Below, one piece after another: positions 42,228-42,413 of a DNA stretch of 42,413 nucleotides; position 1 is the first letter of the stretch; each line of letters starts with the position of its first letter. The DNA comes from an uncultured Victivallis sp. (GTDB taxonomy: Bacteria > Verrucomicrobiota > Lentisphaeria > Victivallales > Victivallaceae): contig CALXNS010000025.1 of assembly GCA_944389815.1 (NCBI GenBank), forward strand, positions 1 to 42,413. The letters run 5' to 3'. A program made the position numbers and the translations under genes. Below the pieces are notes generated by a model. It had not been told where the DNA came from. It saw nothing but the letters and a program-made list of their open reading frames with translations, and searched no databases.

Positions 42228-42413
42228 TTACGACTCCACGCGGGACGCCCGGTTCCATGCGGCAACGATCGCCGCGATTGCCGCGAGGTTGACGTTCTGA
42301 TCGATCCCGACGCCGAATATCGTTTCGCGGGCACCTTCATGCCGAATGCCGATGAAGGCGATTGCCCGGGCATCCGCTCCCTCGCCGAGTGCATGTTCGA
42401 CATAGGATTCGAT
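42228..42413 (-). CDS. leuA: 2-isopropylmalate synthase, C-terminal end (partial)
   Basis: Only the last 61 codons lie in the window; the gene continues beyond its right edge. The translation (YVEHALGEGADARAIAFIGI, then IFGVGIDQNVNLAAIAAI and WNRASR) matches the end of the allosteric domain of long-form LeuA, where leucine feedback acts. It starts in the middle of a codon-correct frame and ends at TAA (42230-42228), 33 bases after pdxB, which it faces. Other enzymes with the same regulatory domain (homocitrate or citramalate synthases) are possible. Confidence 0.72.
   Translation of the reverse strand: MESYVEHALGEGADARAIAFIGIRHEGARETIFGVGIDQNVNLAAIAAIVAAWNRASRVES

Overview
The window comes from a GC-rich bacterial chromosome with two membranes (BamA, many lipoproteins, lipid A modification genes). 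The best fit is the phylum Lentisphaerota, class Lentisphaeria, probably a Victivallis-like gut organism. This is inferred from three things: a pseudopilin with the H-X9-DG signature next to glycoside hydrolase genes, an alpha-type ribosomal cluster with no rpsD between rpsK and rpoA (an arrangement I recall from other members of the PVC superphylum), and large secreted carbohydrate-active proteins of families I know mainly from Lentisphaerota and Planctomycetota. No species is claimed. There are no rRNA or tRNA genes, CRISPR arrays, insertion sequences or phage genes that I can see.

Layout. Positions 1-2.1 kb hold an AT-rich stretch and a lipoprotein built on 29-30 residue Trp/Phe/Pro tandem repeats. 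2.2-4.9 kb (minus) is rpmJ-rpsM-rpsK-rpoA-rplQ, closed by a clear terminator. 5.3-7.6 kb (plus) is a PurF-like protein without the glutaminase cysteine, followed by spermidine synthase. 7.7-8.9 kb is an AGE-family sugar epimerase. 9.1-23.1 kb (minus) is one long, tightly packed run read as prs-rplY-pth-rpsF-ssb-rpsR-rplI-dnaB-bamA-mazG-arnB-arnT-arnC-holA. It joins replication and translation housekeeping genes to part of a lipid A aminoarabinose pathway. A 430-base divergent promoter region separates prs from an unknown lipoprotein at 23.5-24.7 kb.

24.6-35.1 kb (minus) is the accessory-looking part and the best candidate for an undescribed system. An IclR-family regulator with a consensus promoter and a palindromic candidate operator is followed by a pseudopilin, a small secreted jelly-roll-like protein, a 1294-residue GH13-type enzyme, a mutarotase-like lipoprotein, an SGNH esterase and a DUF6259-like putative glycosidase. 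The last four are joined by very short overlaps or gaps and look like a glycan-degradation unit. The IclR gene and its promoter suggest how the unit is controlled.

35.2-42.4 kb returns to housekeeping: an exported protein of unknown function and folK (minus), fmt and rng (plus), ispD-yraN-comF (minus, overlapping), pdxB (plus), and the 3' end of a leuA gene (minus) cut by the window edge. Several starts were moved from the longest open frame to codons better supported by Shine-Dalgarno spacing or family length. Those choices are explained per gene.
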